The translations under genes and the position numbers were made by a program. A DNA stretch of 64,000 nucleotides from Pseudomonas helvetica. GTDB taxonomy: Bacteria; Pseudomonadota; Gammaproteobacteria; Pseudomonadales; Pseudomonadaceae. Location of the stretch: assembly GCF_039908645.1 (NCBI RefSeq), contig NZ_CP150917.1, forward strand, positions 4,227,501 through 4,291,500, given 5' to 3'. How positions within the stretch are numbered: the stretch's first letter is position 1; every line of letters begins with the position of its first letter. Shown piece after piece: positions 56,468-64,000 of the stretch. The notes below the pieces were generated by a model. That model made no database searches. It was not told the origin of the DNA and worked only from the letters and a program-made list of their open reading frames with translations.

Positions 56468-59400
56468 TCAGTATTCACTTTTCTTTTCCCAGTCCGGGTC
56501 GAACCCTGTGCCCTGGGCGGCGATCGAGCGCAGGTCGTGGTAGCACTCCGAGAGCAGAATCGTCGGCACCTCAGCCAGGGGCATGCTGTAGCGGCCGCGG
56601 TAGAACGTCAGGTCGACCAGGGCCACGGTGCGGTTGCTCTCCGGCAGCGGGTTGCCGGTAAAGCGGATATCGGCCGACAGCCCGAGGCTGACAAAGGACT
56701 TTTCATAGGTGTAGAACCAGCCGGCATCCTCGGTCGCGCCCCGGGTATAGCCGAGCTTCAGCGCGTGGCTGCGCAGGGCGAAGGCTTCCAGCAGGTGGCC
56801 CTTGAAGTCTTCGATAGAATGGGCGTCGCCCTGCCCTTCGGGCAACTGATAGACGCCCTTGCCCAACTGCTGGAACAGCGGCGTCACTTCGTAGTCCACC
56901 AGGTGCTGCTGCCACTGGAGCAGTTCCTCGGCGCCCAGCAGCGAGTCATGAGCCAGGCGCACCTGGGCGTCGTCGGCCAGGGTCAGCGGGTTGTCCTCGC
57001 AATCGGTCAGGCTGCCATCGTCCAGCGGGCGGAAGCTGGCCAGTACCCGGTCCCCCTCGACCTGCACCCAGACCAGGCGCTGCAACAGCCGGCGCATGAT
57101 CGGGTGCTGGTTGAGGTAACGCTGCCAGTCGGCGTACGGCCACTCGCGGCCGGTGCACAGGGCTTCGTAGAGGCGCTCGGTCTGCTGCTTGACGATGCTG
57201 GCCAGGGACTTCTTGGCACTGGCGAACTGCTTCTTCGCCTCCTTGGCTTCGTCGGCGTCGTCGTCCTGGCGCGGGTCGGGCAAGGCGGCGATTTTCTTGC
57301 CGTCGGGGTTGTACAGCTCGATCTTGAAGTCAGCCAGCAAGCGCGCGCTGAACAGCCGTTCGCCGTAACTCAGCTCCAGCAGGCCGTGCTCGTCGAAGCC
57401 GGCCGAAGGCAAGGTGCGGTCCGCCAGCTGGGCCAGGGTCCAGTGGTTGCGTTCGGCCAGGGCCCGGGCTTGCAGGATGGCTTCTTCCTGAAAGCCTGCG
57501 GTGCGGAAGCGACTGGCAATGGACAGCAACAACTGGGTCGCGGACGGGTGCTCGATCCAGGCCAGCATGGCGATCAGCGCCTTGCCCTGGGACGCGCGGG
57601 TGCCATAGAACTCCTTGAGGTAACGCCCGGCCGGCGCCGCTGCATCGGCCCCGGCGCAGGCCGCCGCCACCGCCAGCAAGCCTTTGCTGGCCGCCGCCGA
57701 GCCTTGGGGCTGGCGCATGAAACGCGGCAGGAAGCTCGCACTCAGCTCGTCCAGGCTCTTGCCCAGGTGCGGGCTGTCCTTGTAGTCGTCCGGGTAGCGC
57801 TGGATGAAAAACAGGGTGCTCGTGGCATGCCGCTCGGCCAACTGCTGGGCCTGCTCCAGCGGGATCGGCCGGGTGTCTTCGGCCAGCCAGGTGTCCAGCA
57901 CGAACTGGCCGAAACGCTCGCGGCCGCGGGCTTCGAACATCCCGCAGAAGCGCCGCAGCAACGCCCCCGGCTGCGCCGACTTGAGCTTGACCGCCTGGGC
58001 CAGCAGCCCCTGGGCCGCCGGGGCCGGAACCGGCTCCTGAGTATCGGCCCAGCGCAATTCGGGCAAGGCGTCCCAGGGGAACCATGCCAGGTCCTTGGGC
58101 GCGCCCTTGGCCATGGCCTTGCTGGTGTCGATGACCCATTGCTCGCGGTCCAGGTACTGCTCCACCGGCTGGCCCATTTGCTCCAGAGCTTCGATCATGG
58201 CGGTGCGCACGCCGTCGTTCTTGTCCTTTTTCAGGGCCTGTTCCAGGGCCGGGATCGCCGGCTGGTGGCCCAGGTTGCCGAGCCATTTGGTGGCCAGCAG
58301 CCGGACCTCGGACTTGCCCGAGCCGAGGGCGGCAATCAGGTGCGCCTCCTTGCCCGGCAGCTGTTCCAGGGCGCGCTGGGCCTGGGCCCGCTCACCCTGG
58401 TTGGAGCCCAGGGCGATCTCGAACAGGCGGTTGATCAACGATGCGGGCGGCGGTGCCATCTTGACCACCGCGGCATACAACGCGTCGGTGCGATACACCT
58501 CCAGGGCCGCCAGCGCCTGCTCCAGCCAGCCCTGGTGCAGGGCAAAATACGGCGCCACCGCGTCGGCATCCCAATCCTCGGCGAACCCGCCATTGAAGCA
58601 ATCCTGCAGCAGGCTGTCGCCGTTGCGGCCACGGTCCTCGAGCATCTGTGCCAGGGCCATCAGGCTCAGCGAGTCGTCCTGTTGATAGGCTTGCTCCAAC
58701 GCGCGACAGCTGATGTTGCTCAGGCAGCCCTCGCCACTGCCCAGGGCGTTGCAGAAATCCAGGACCTTGAACGCCATCACCCCCGTCAACTCCTCGCTGT
58801 CGGCGAAGGCCTGCATCGCCGAGCGGGAAAAGTACTCGCTATGGTCTTGCGGCAGATCACGGGACGCCGGCGGCACCACTTCGGTCGAGGCCAAAAACGC
58901 CTTGAGCTGGTTCAGGGCTGCGACGCTGTAGTTGGGCCACAGCTCCGGCTTGCCGGCGGTTTTTTTCTCCGGGTGGGCGGCGTAGTACTCGATGTTGCTC
59001 TCGTTATCCCGGTCGATCAGCTGATTGAGGTCGGCCCACAGTTGGTCGACGACTTCCAGGCGTTCAGGGGTCAGCACCACCGCCCAATCAATCACCGGGC
59101 CGCTGTAGTGGACCGGCCCCTGCTCGTGGGCAGGCTCGGCGTCCCACTCAGCGAGCAGGCCGCGCACCGAGGCCGCACGGTCGGCTTCGGCCAGGGCCCG
59201 GGCCTCGGCGCGCAGGGGCGGGTCAGCCAACTGGTTGGCCAGGGCCCACAGCAGGCGCAGGGCATGGGCGCGCTGCTCGGGCTTGCCGCCCTGGATCATC
59301 AGGGTCAGGGGTTGCAGGGCGCCGCGCTGGCACTTGAGCAGCAGCGGAGCCGCCTGTTCACGCACTTCGCGATTGCCGCCACAGGCCATTTCACACAGCT

Positions 59401-60151
59401 CACCGGCCATGGCGGTCATGACCGGCGGATCGAGGTCGCTCATCAGGTTCAGGACCTGGTGCTTGAGGTACATGTCCCCCGCCAGCAGCAACGGCCGCAG
59501 CGCCTCGACATGGCGCAGCACCCACTGCGAATAGCCGTCCATATAGGGCACCAGGTAGATGCCGTAGCCCTGACGGTAGGCGTCATTCGAGCCGCTGAAA
59601 CACGCGGTCAGCAGCGCCGAGGGCGGCAGGTGCGCCTCCAGCAGCAGGGTCTCCATCAAGGGGGCGCTGATGCGCTGGACGATGCGGGTTTCATCGGTCT
59701 GCGGGTCGCGCAACAGCTCGACGCTGTGGGTCAGGAGCAGCTCCGGCCAATGGCTGCCGTCGGCCATGGCGATGCCGAAGCGGCGTGCCGGACAGGCTTG
59801 CAGCACCCGCGCCCAGCGCAATAGCTGGGCCGGGTCGACATCGGTCAGATCGTGATACAGCTGCGGCCCGAGGCTGCCGACCCGGCACTCGTGCCCGCTC
59901 AATATGTGGAGGTAGTTGGCGACGGCGTAGCGCTGGCCCAGTTCGGCCAGGACCTGCGGCCCATCGCCCTGGCGCACATAGGTCAGGATCGCCTCGGCCA
60001 GGCCGGCGCGGCCGCCGTTATCGGGCAAGTGGTCAAGGGGTTCGAGGTAGGTCTGCAGGCGCTGCAGCCAGACATCGCCCGGCACGTTGCTCGCCGCTGC
60101 GGCCGGCGTTGCGCTGGCCCCACCCAATACCTTGCCTATCCATTTGAGCAT
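56468..60151 (-). CDS. DUF4132-family giant protein (MolR/YehI-like), first gene of the MoxR/VWA operon
   Basis: This 1227-residue cytosolic protein has long helical, HEAT-like segments through the middle (for example KWLGNLGHQPAIPALEQAL and the following KDGVRTAMIEAL-like repeat). The conserved DUF4132 C-terminal part includes KLGYTRGATEDAGWFYTY and ends shortly after LLSECYHDLRSIA. E. coli counterparts are YehI and MolR, the latter once linked to molybdate regulation without a known mechanism. AGGA precedes the ATG. As first gene it defines the operon's promoter, which should lie in the 107-base gap before 60259. Confidence 0.87.
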   Translation of the reverse strand: MLKWIGKVLGGASATPAAAASNVPGDVWLQRLQTYLEPLDHLPDNGGRAGLAEAILTYVRQGDGPQVLAELGQRYAVANYLHILSGHECRVGSLGPQLYHDLTDVDPAQLLRWARVLQACPARRFGIAMADGSHWPELLLTHSVELLRDPQTDETRIVQRISAPLMETLLLEAHLPPSALLTACFSGSNDAYRQGYGIYLVPYMDGYSQWVLRHVEALRPLLLAGDMYLKHQVLNLMSDLDPPVMTAMAGELCEMACGGNREVREQAAPLLLKCQRGALQPLTLMIQGGKPEQRAHALRLLWALANQLADPPLRAEARALAEADRAASVRGLLAEWDAEPAHEQGPVHYSGPVIDWAVVLTPERLEVVDQLWADLNQLIDRDNESNIEYYAAHPEKKTAGKPELWPNYSVAALNQLKAFLASTEVVPPASRDLPQDHSEYFSRSAMQAFADSEELTGVMAFKVLDFCNALGSGEGCLSNISCRALEQAYQQDDSLSLMALAQMLEDRGRNGDSLLQDCFNGGFAEDWDADAVAPYFALHQGWLEQALAALEVYRTDALYAAVVKMAPPPASLINRLFEIALGSNQGERAQAQRALEQLPGKEAHLIAALGSGKSEVRLLATKWLGNLGHQPAIPALEQALKKDKNDGVRTAMIEALEQMGQPVEQYLDREQWVIDTSKAMAKGAPKDLAWFPWDALPELRWADTQEPVPAPAAQGLLAQAVKLKSAQPGALLRRFCGMFEARGRERFGQFVLDTWLAEDTRPIPLEQAQQLAERHATSTLFFIQRYPDDYKDSPHLGKSLDELSASFLPRFMRQPQGSAAASKGLLAVAAACAGADAAAPAGRYLKEFYGTRASQGKALIAMLAWIEHPSATQLLLSIASRFRTAGFQEEAILQARALAERNHWTLAQLADRTLPSAGFDEHGLLELSYGERLFSARLLADFKIELYNPDGKKIAALPDPRQDDDADEAKEAKKQFASAKKSLASIVKQQTERLYEALCTGREWPYADWQRYLNQHPIMRRLLQRLVWVQVEGDRVLASFRPLDDGSLTDCEDNPLTLADDAQVRLAHDSLLGAEELLQWQQHLVDYEVTPLFQQLGKGVYQLPEGQGDAHSIEDFKGHLLEAFALRSHALKLGYTRGATEDAGWFYTYEKSFVSLGLSADIRFTGNPLPESNRTVALVDLTFYRGRYSMPLAEVPTILLSECYHDLRSIAAQGTGFDPDWEKKSEY

Positions 60152-60258
60152 GCGTCGTCCTGTTCGCTATCGGTCCGTTTCGGGCGCGCAGGATACAACA
60201 CAATTTCCCTTGGCGGCAGGGCGGCCTGTGCAGCCGGGGCCCTGCCCGGGCCGGTTGC

Positions 60259-60699
60259 TTATGCCTGCGGCAGCTTGCGGAAGCCCACGGCCAGGCGGTT
60301 CCAGCTATTGATGGTGGAGATTGCCACGGTGAGGTCGACCATTTCGCTGGGGCTGAACGCGCTGGCCAGCAGCTCGTAGTCGGCGTCCGGGGCGTGGGTC
60401 TGGCTGATCAGGGTCAGCGACTCGGTCCAGGCCAGGGCGGCGCGTTCACGCGGGGTGAAGAACGGCGTTTCACGCCAGACCGACACCGCATACAGGCGGC
60501 GCTCGGTCTCGCCCCCTTTGCGTGCATCGGCAGTGTGCATGTCGACGCAAAAGGCACAGCCATTGATTTGCGAGGCACGCAGCTTGACCAGTTCGATCAG
60601 CGACTTTTCCAGCGGCAGTTTTGTCACCGCGCTTTCCAGCGCGATCATGGCTTTGAGGGCATCCGGCGAGGCGGTGTAGAAATCGACGCGAGATTGCAT
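60259..60699 (-). CDS. Carboxymuconolactone decarboxylase / AhpD-family protein
   Basis: This 146-residue protein has the AhpD-type redox motif CAFCVDMH (Cys48, Cys51, His55). It probably acts as a small alkylhydroperoxidase-like reductase, common in pseudomonads beside unrelated genes. The start at 60699 has GGAG six bases upstream; an ATG four codons earlier would overlap that site. It is on the same strand as the DUF4132 gene but may be separately expressed. Confidence 0.9.
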   Translation of the reverse strand: MQSRVDFYTASPDALKAMIALESAVTKLPLEKSLIELVKLRASQINGCAFCVDMHTADARKGGETERRLYAVSVWRETPFFTPRERAALAWTESLTLISQTHAPDADYELLASAFSPSEMVDLTVAISTINSWNRLAVGFRKLPQA

Positions 60700-60910
60700 G
60701 GTCAGCTCCATAGCAAGTGGGGATGCGCTATACGGTAGCGCTGCCGGCGATTGGCACAAATAGCCAATTGTTCAGAAGTCGAGGTAGCCAATGACTGACC
60801 CGCCCGTCTTTTGGCGCGACCGTTTCTGCGGTCGGGTTGGCGGTGAATCGAGCGCTGGATCACCTCGATGCACGGAACTCACCGCAGTAGCCAATCCGGC
60901 GTCAGTCATT

Positions 60911-61040
60911 GTGGCGAGGGAGCTTGCTCCCGCTCGGCCGCGAAGCGGTCGTAATCCGGTAATCGCGCGCTATCTGGATATTCGCGGTGGCTGATTTTAG
61001 GGTCGCTTCGCAACCCAGCGGGAGCAAGCTCCCTCGCCAC
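60911..61040. repeat. REP doublet (inverted pair)
   Basis: Arms 60911-60934 and 61017-61040 are inverted copies starting GTGGCGAGGGAGCTTGCTCC, the same family as the doublet split by the insertion sequence. It fills most of the 460-base gap between the AhpD-like gene and the channel gene; apart from this and the terminator nothing else is seen there. Confidence 0.9.
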
Positions 61041-61080
61041 GGAACCGTATCGGCCTTTGGGCAGTGTTCGCAGACCACAC

Positions 61081-61117
61081 AAAACCCGCCACCTTTTCAC
61101 GAGGTTGGCGGGTTTTT
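61081..61117 (-). terminator. Bidirectional rho-independent terminator
   Basis: AAAACCCGCCA and TGGCGGGTTTTT form a stem with A and T runs outside. It lies 42 bases beyond the stop of the MscS-type channel gene and would end that transcript. Confidence 0.9.
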
Positions 61118-61159
61118 GATTGCTCCCACGAGAGAACATTGTGAAGGCGCCGTAACGGC

Positions 61160-62596
61160 CTACGCCCGGCTACGCAACCACTGCAGAAAACCCTTCTTTT
61201 CCACCACTTTTGGTACTTCCTGAGTCAAGGTTTGTGCAGTGTGCAAGCGGAAATCCAGTAACGCCTGCATCGCTTCGTTGATGTCGTGGCGGGCGTCGAG
61301 ACAGGGTTTGAGGTATTCCTTTTCGATCCGGTACAGGGTGCAGAAGGTCTTGGCCGAAAAGTCCGCCGGCACCGATTCATCCGAGAGAATCCCTGCCTCG
61401 CCGATCACCTCGCCCGGCCCCATGCGCCCGGCTTCGAACTTTTTGCCGCCACGGCTCAAGGCCACTGACACCACGCCCGATTCGATGATGAACAGGTGAT
61501 CGCTGACCTCTCCCGCCGGCAGGATCATTTCCCCGGCACGGAAGGTGATGAGCGTCATGTTCTGGCTGAAGGTGTCTTTCTCTTCCGAACGCAAGGTCGA
61601 AAAAATACTCGAGCTTTCGAGCAGCGCCCGTGGCCGTGAAAGGCCCGGCGGTGTTGTGGTTTCTGCGGTCGACAACAGGCTCACGCCCGATGCACGCAAA
61701 TGCCGGAAGGCCAGATCGAACAGCAGATTGCGCACTTCGCGCTTTTGCCCCATGGACGATACAAATCCGATGATCTCGTATTCCACGCCACTGGCGCTGG
61801 AGCTTTTCAAGGAGACGCTCGGTGCCGGTTTGCTGAGCAGTGGCCGGCAACCCTGCATCGCCCGCTCCAGTGCTTCGATCACCGTGTGCGGGCGCGCATG
61901 AGGGCTCAGTTGCAGGCTGATGGTAATGCCGAAAATGTCGCTGGGCCGACTGAAGTTGATGATCTTGGCCTTGGCCGCCAACGAGTTGGGGATCACCGCC
62001 ATGCTGCCCTGTGAGGTTTGCAGCCGCGTGGCCCGCCAGTCGATGTCGGTGACCCGGCCTTCGGTGCCGTCGATGGAGATCCAGTCATCCAGTTGATAGG
62101 GTTTGGTGGTGTTGAGCACGATGCCGGAAAACACATCGCTGAGGGTGCTCTGCAATGCCAGGCCGACGATGATCGCCAGGGCACCGGAAGTCGCCAGCAC
62201 GCCTTTGACCGGCAAATCGAGCACATACGCCAGGGCGGCGATGATCGCGATCAGGAAAATTACCGCACCGAGCAAATCCTGCAACAGCCGGCCAGTATGC
62301 CCGACCCGTTGCATCATCACCGTGCCGAGCAATACCGTCAGGGTTCGCGCGCCAAACAGCCACCAACCGATCTGCAATCCGGTCGCGGCCAGGTGCAACG
62401 GCACGTTCTCCGGCCAAGGCGCCACGTCCATCGGGTTCATGCCTTCGTTGAACAGCACGGCGCTGAACAACGCAAAAATCACCACCCGCACGACCAACTG
62501 CCAGTGACTGACACTTACCAACCGCCACAGCAGGATGTCGAGCAAAATCAGCGCCAGGGCACAAAACAGCGGGTGATCGGTGAGCAGTGACAACAT
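61160..62596 (-). CDS. MscS-type mechanosensitive channel with cyclic-nucleotide-binding-like domain
   Basis: This 478-residue inner-membrane protein has about five hydrophobic segments. An MscS pore and beta domain follows (GVLATSGALAIIVGLALQS; DDWISIDGTEGRVTDIDWR). A C-terminal Crp-like nucleotide-binding domain covers about 330-450 (FRAGEMILPAGEVSDHLFII). This layout defines the bCNG channels, which are gated or tuned by cNMP. The phosphate-binding cassette reads GEAGILSDESVPADFSA and lacks the conserved Arg. The start at 62596 has GGAG upstream; a frame 33 codons longer has no site. Confidence 0.88.
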   Translation of the reverse strand: MLSLLTDHPLFCALALILLDILLWRLVSVSHWQLVVRVVIFALFSAVLFNEGMNPMDVAPWPENVPLHLAATGLQIGWWLFGARTLTVLLGTVMMQRVGHTGRLLQDLLGAVIFLIAIIAALAYVLDLPVKGVLATSGALAIIVGLALQSTLSDVFSGIVLNTTKPYQLDDWISIDGTEGRVTDIDWRATRLQTSQGSMAVIPNSLAAKAKIINFSRPSDIFGITISLQLSPHARPHTVIEALERAMQGCRPLLSKPAPSVSLKSSSASGVEYEIIGFVSSMGQKREVRNLLFDLAFRHLRASGVSLLSTAETTTPPGLSRPRALLESSSIFSTLRSEEKDTFSQNMTLITFRAGEMILPAGEVSDHLFIIESGVVSVALSRGGKKFEAGRMGPGEVIGEAGILSDESVPADFSAKTFCTLYRIEKEYLKPCLDARHDINEAMQALLDFRLHTAQTLTQEVPKVVEKKGFLQWLRSRA

Positions 62597-62830
62597 CAAG
62601 CAACTCCAGCAAGACCAATGGCGTGAAGATCGCACAGATTGGGCACAGTGTAGGAGTGTTTGATTGCGAGGTGAACGCAACCCGCACAACACCACTCACC
62701 ATCGCTTGAGCGCACGGCCCCCTGGATTCGTGATTTTCAGTAAAAAGTGCTTTGCCGATTCAGCGGTTTTTCTCAAGGATGCAGACCGGGATACTCGCGG
62801 CCATTCCCGTCACAACCCCTGGAGTCACAC

Positions 62831-63634
62831 ATGTCTGTTCCCGCCTTCGGCCTCGGTACTTTTCGCTTGCAAGGCCAGGTGGTCATCGATTCGGTGAGCA
62901 CCGGCCTTGAACTCGGTTACCGGGCGATCGATACCGCGCAGATCTACGACAACGAAGCCGATGTCGGCCAGGCCATCGCCGCCAGCGGCATTGCCCGCGA
63001 AGAACTGTTCATCACCAGCAAGATCTGGATCGCCAATTTTGCCAAGGACCAGCTGATCGCCAGCTTGAAAGATAGCCTGCGCAAACTGCAAACCGATTAT
63101 CTGGACCTGACGCTGATCCACTGGCCGTCCCCGGAAAACCAGGTGCCGGTGCATGAATTCATGGGCGCCCTGCTGGAAGCCAAGGCGCTGGGCCTGACGC
63201 GGCAGATCGGTGTGTCGAATTTCACCGTCGACCTCATGCAGCAAGCCATCGACGCGGTCGGCGCAGACAACATCGCGACCAATCAGATCGAGCTGCACCC
63301 TTACCTGCAAAACCGCACAGTGGTCGAGTTTGCCCAGAGCCGGGGTATTCAGATCACCTCCTACATGACCCTGGCCTACGGCGAAGTCCTGAAGGACCCG
63401 GTCATCCAACAGATCGCCGAGCGGCATCAGGCAACTCCGGCACAAGTCACGCTGGCCTGGGCCATGCAACTGGGTTACGCGGTAATTCCGTCGTCGACCC
63501 AACGGGCCAACCTCGACAGCAACCTGGCGGCCCGCGAGCTGACATTGAGCGAAGCCGATATGACGCTGATCGCAGGACTTGAGCGCGGCCAGCGCCTGAC
63601 CAGCCCGAAAGGTATCGCTCCCGATTGGGATTGA
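62831..63634 (+). CDS. dkgB: Aldo-keto reductase, 2,5-diketo-D-gluconate reductase B
   Basis: This 267-residue NADPH-dependent aldo-keto reductase is close to E. coli DkgB over its whole length and identical in size. The catalytic tetrad is visible as Asp34 and Tyr39 ([16 protein letters not shown]), Lys in ITSKIW and His in LTLIHWPSP. The cofactor region [13 protein letters not shown] is present. It reduces 2,5-diketogluconate or methylglyoxal-type carbonyls. The start at 62831 has GGAG upstream and matches the family N-terminus. Confidence 0.95.
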   Translation: MSVPAFGLGTFRLQGQVVIDSVSTGLELGYRAIDTAQIYDNEADVGQAIAASGIAREELFITSKIWIANFAKDQLIASLKDSLRKLQTDYLDLTLIHWPSPENQVPVHEFMGALLEAKALGLTRQIGVSNFTVDLMQQAIDAVGADNIATNQIELHPYLQNRTVVEFAQSRGIQITSYMTLAYGEVLKDPVIQQIAERHQATPAQVTLAWAMQLGYAVIPSSTQRANLDSNLAARELTLSEADMTLIAGLERGQRLTSPKGIAPDWD

Positions 63635-63650
63635 GCGTAACCGCTCAGCA

Positions 63651-64000
63651 TTATTGCTCCAGGTGCAGAGCCAAACGCTCCATGGCGAATTGCAGGGCCT
63701 GCACCGCCTGGTTCAATACGTTGTTGTCGCGCCCACCGCAGGCGACTTCCAGTTGTTCGCAACAGTGGACCACGCGCCGGGCCTTGACCATTTGCGCGCC
63801 GCCCTTGATCCGATGGGCCAGCTCCCGCAAGCCTATGCGGTCACGCTTGCGGTAAAAGCCCTGTAACCGTGCCAGATCCTTGGCATTACTGCTGGCCAGT
63901 TCAGCCAGCAGTTTATTGATCAGGCTACGGTCAGGCCCGGCCAGTTGTTCAAGGCTGCCAAGATCGATTTCGGCAGCGCTGACCGGCAACGTTTCGAGCG
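63651..64000 (-). CDS. C-terminal HPt domain of a larger sensor protein, partial
   Basis: The frame runs off the right edge and ends at 63651. The visible part is a histidine phosphotransfer domain with the phosphoacceptor His in LAHRIKGGAQMV (codon 63813-63815). A linker reading LETLPVSAAEIDLGSLEQL precedes it and looks like the join after a receiver domain. It is therefore probably the end of a hybrid sensor kinase of the EvgS/BvgS type. The codon at 63987-63989 (TTG) is not taken as a start. Confidence 0.85.
   Translation of the reverse strand, partial: LETLPVSAAEIDLGSLEQLAGPDRSLINKLLAELASSNAKDLARLQGFYRKRDRIGLRELAHRIKGGAQMVKARRVVHCCEQLEVACGGRDNNVLNQAVQALQFAMERLALHLEQ

Noticed and set aside
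56354..59824. A 1156-codon plus-strand frame opposite the DUF4132 gene
   Set aside because: It is rich in Arg, Gln, Gly, Leu and Ala without recognisable motifs; the minus-strand gene explains the region and has family similarity and a ribosome site.

Overview
The window reads as the chromosome of a Pseudomonas, most likely of the P. fluorescens group. The evidence is the GC-rich coding style, the two families of short extragenic palindromes (REP doublets) typical of that group, perfect Anr/FNR boxes, and gene orders I know from P. aeruginosa. The main such order is chemoreceptor CtpM, transporter, chemoreceptor TlpQ, then the BqsS/BqsR-type two-component genes. No rRNA, tRNA or CRISPR array was seen.

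Region 1 (1-16.0 kb) is a low-oxygen / stress-survival island. It holds five two-domain universal stress proteins, a BON-domain protein, an FtsH-type membrane protease overlapping a small K+ channel, a phosphoketolase, an FNR-type regulator, a zinc alcohol dehydrogenase, a GNAT acetyltransferase and an MgtC/DUF4010 membrane protein. Perfect or near-perfect FNR/Anr boxes (TTGAT-N4-ATCAA) lie in five of its intergenic regions, which suggests one oxygen-controlled regulon. A partial ABC ATPase enters at the left edge.

Region 2 (16.2-25 kb) is mostly housekeeping: YceH, a shikimate-dehydrogenase-like enzyme, three small proteins, an AI-2E family transporter and the tRNA hydroxylation protein TrhP, which has its own candidate Anr site. 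It continues into the ctpM, antiporter and tlpQ block.

Region 3 (27.3-31.2 kb): an intact IS256-family element with a visible 8-bp target duplication sits inside a REP doublet between tlpQ and the two-component operon (PepSY protein, response regulator, sensor kinase). A BqsR-like tandem site lies upstream of that operon.

Region 4 (31.2-37.4 kb): patatin-like hydrolase, QueD, cytosine deaminase, a DapF-fold protein with both catalytic cysteines replaced by serine, an MFS permease and a possible outer-membrane protein.

Region 5 (37.4-49.7 kb): an AT-rich non-coding stretch, a two-partner secretion system (large haemagglutinin-like exoprotein and its TpsB pore), a divergent MFS/AraC pair and an EmrAB-like efflux pump.

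Region 6 (49.7-60.2 kb) is one tightly packed operon: DUF4132 protein, MoxR-type AAA+ ATPase, DUF5682 protein, VWA protein and SWIM zinc-finger protein. It matches the poorly understood yehI/yehL/yehM/yehP/yehQ set of E. coli and is the best candidate for an undescribed system here.

Region 7 (60.2-64 kb): an AhpD-like protein, a REP doublet, an MscS-type channel with a cyclic-nucleotide-binding-like domain, an aldo-keto reductase (DkgB) and the C-terminal HPt end of a larger sensor protein running off the window.
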